Assembly: GCF_014208045.1 (NCBI RefSeq)
Contig: NZ_JACHML010000001.1
Span: 496,001-560,000, forward strand
DNA from: Microbacterium thalassium
GTDB taxonomy: Bacteria; Actinomycetota; Actinomycetes; Actinomycetales; Microbacteriaceae
Length of the DNA: 64,000 nt
Direction of reading: 5' to 3'
The notes below the pieces were generated by a model, which was given only the letters and a program-made list of their open reading frames with translations, was not told the origin of the DNA and made no database searches. The translations under genes and the position numbers were made by a program. Positions 63,998 to 64,000 of this stretch are shown piece by piece; positions within the stretch are counted from its first letter, which is position 1, and every line of letters begins with the position of its first letter.

Positions 63998-64000
63998 GGA

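Overview
This 64 kb window is high-G+C actinobacterial DNA, most like a member of the Microbacteriaceae such as Microbacterium. The pointers are very G+C-rich third codon positions, frequent GTG starts, many genes whose start lies 6-8 nt after a TANNNT -10 box with no Shine-Dalgarno (apparently leaderless), ATGA/GTGA stop-start overlaps inside operons, a SufS-SufU pair, and a deazaflavin(F420)-type oxidoreductase. No rRNA, tRNA or CRISPR array was seen.

The left part (1-37 kb) looks like ordinary chromosome organised in operons. It opens with the end of an ABC importer operon, three envelope proteins, a zinc alcohol dehydrogenase with a divergent TetR gene, an F420-type oxidoreductase and a DUF1697 protein. 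A purine-catabolism island follows (6.7-15.6 kb): two divergent operons plus an NCS2 purine permease at 23.6-25.2 kb. Together they encode urate -> 5-hydroxyisourate (HpxO-like) -> OHCU (HIU hydrolase) -> allantoin (OHCU decarboxylase) -> allantoate (allantoinase) -> ureidoglycine (AllC) -> oxalurate (ureidoglycine-glyoxylate aminotransferase). A fused AtzH/amidase protein and an acetamidase/formamidase-like protein are candidates for the last oxalurate/oxamate steps.

At 15.9-23.5 kb is a four-gene overlapping operon: two transglutaminase-like proteins, a fused ATP-grasp/alpha-E protein and a zinc-ribbon metallopeptidase, a predicted peptide-modifying system of unknown product. Next come a class V aminotransferase, Apt, a GH13 alpha-glucosidase with a LacI regulator and a clear palindromic operator, an M20 amidohydrolase, SufS-SufU, an ArsR/AHSA1 pair, an S10-type peptidase and a GNAT protein.

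From about 37.4 kb the character changes. Genes are short, mostly single and in mixed orientation: a resolvase and a fragment of a second one, a YefM-RelE-type toxin-antitoxin pair, Fic, VOC, a methyltransferase, two further GNAT/ATPase-type genes, three PD-(D/E)XK nuclease-like proteins including Mrr, and many proteins of unknown function. This half carries a dispersed family of about ten intergenic repeats of 45-50 bp, nearly all in one orientation, which I consider the most interesting unexplained signal. Embedded in it are two self-contained operons. One is a TetR-controlled sugar-efflux/acetyltransferase/HAD module (51.6-54.9 kb). The other is a GntR-controlled two-component flavin monooxygenase locus (55.0-59.6 kb) with four copies of a TGACATGTCA-like operator.
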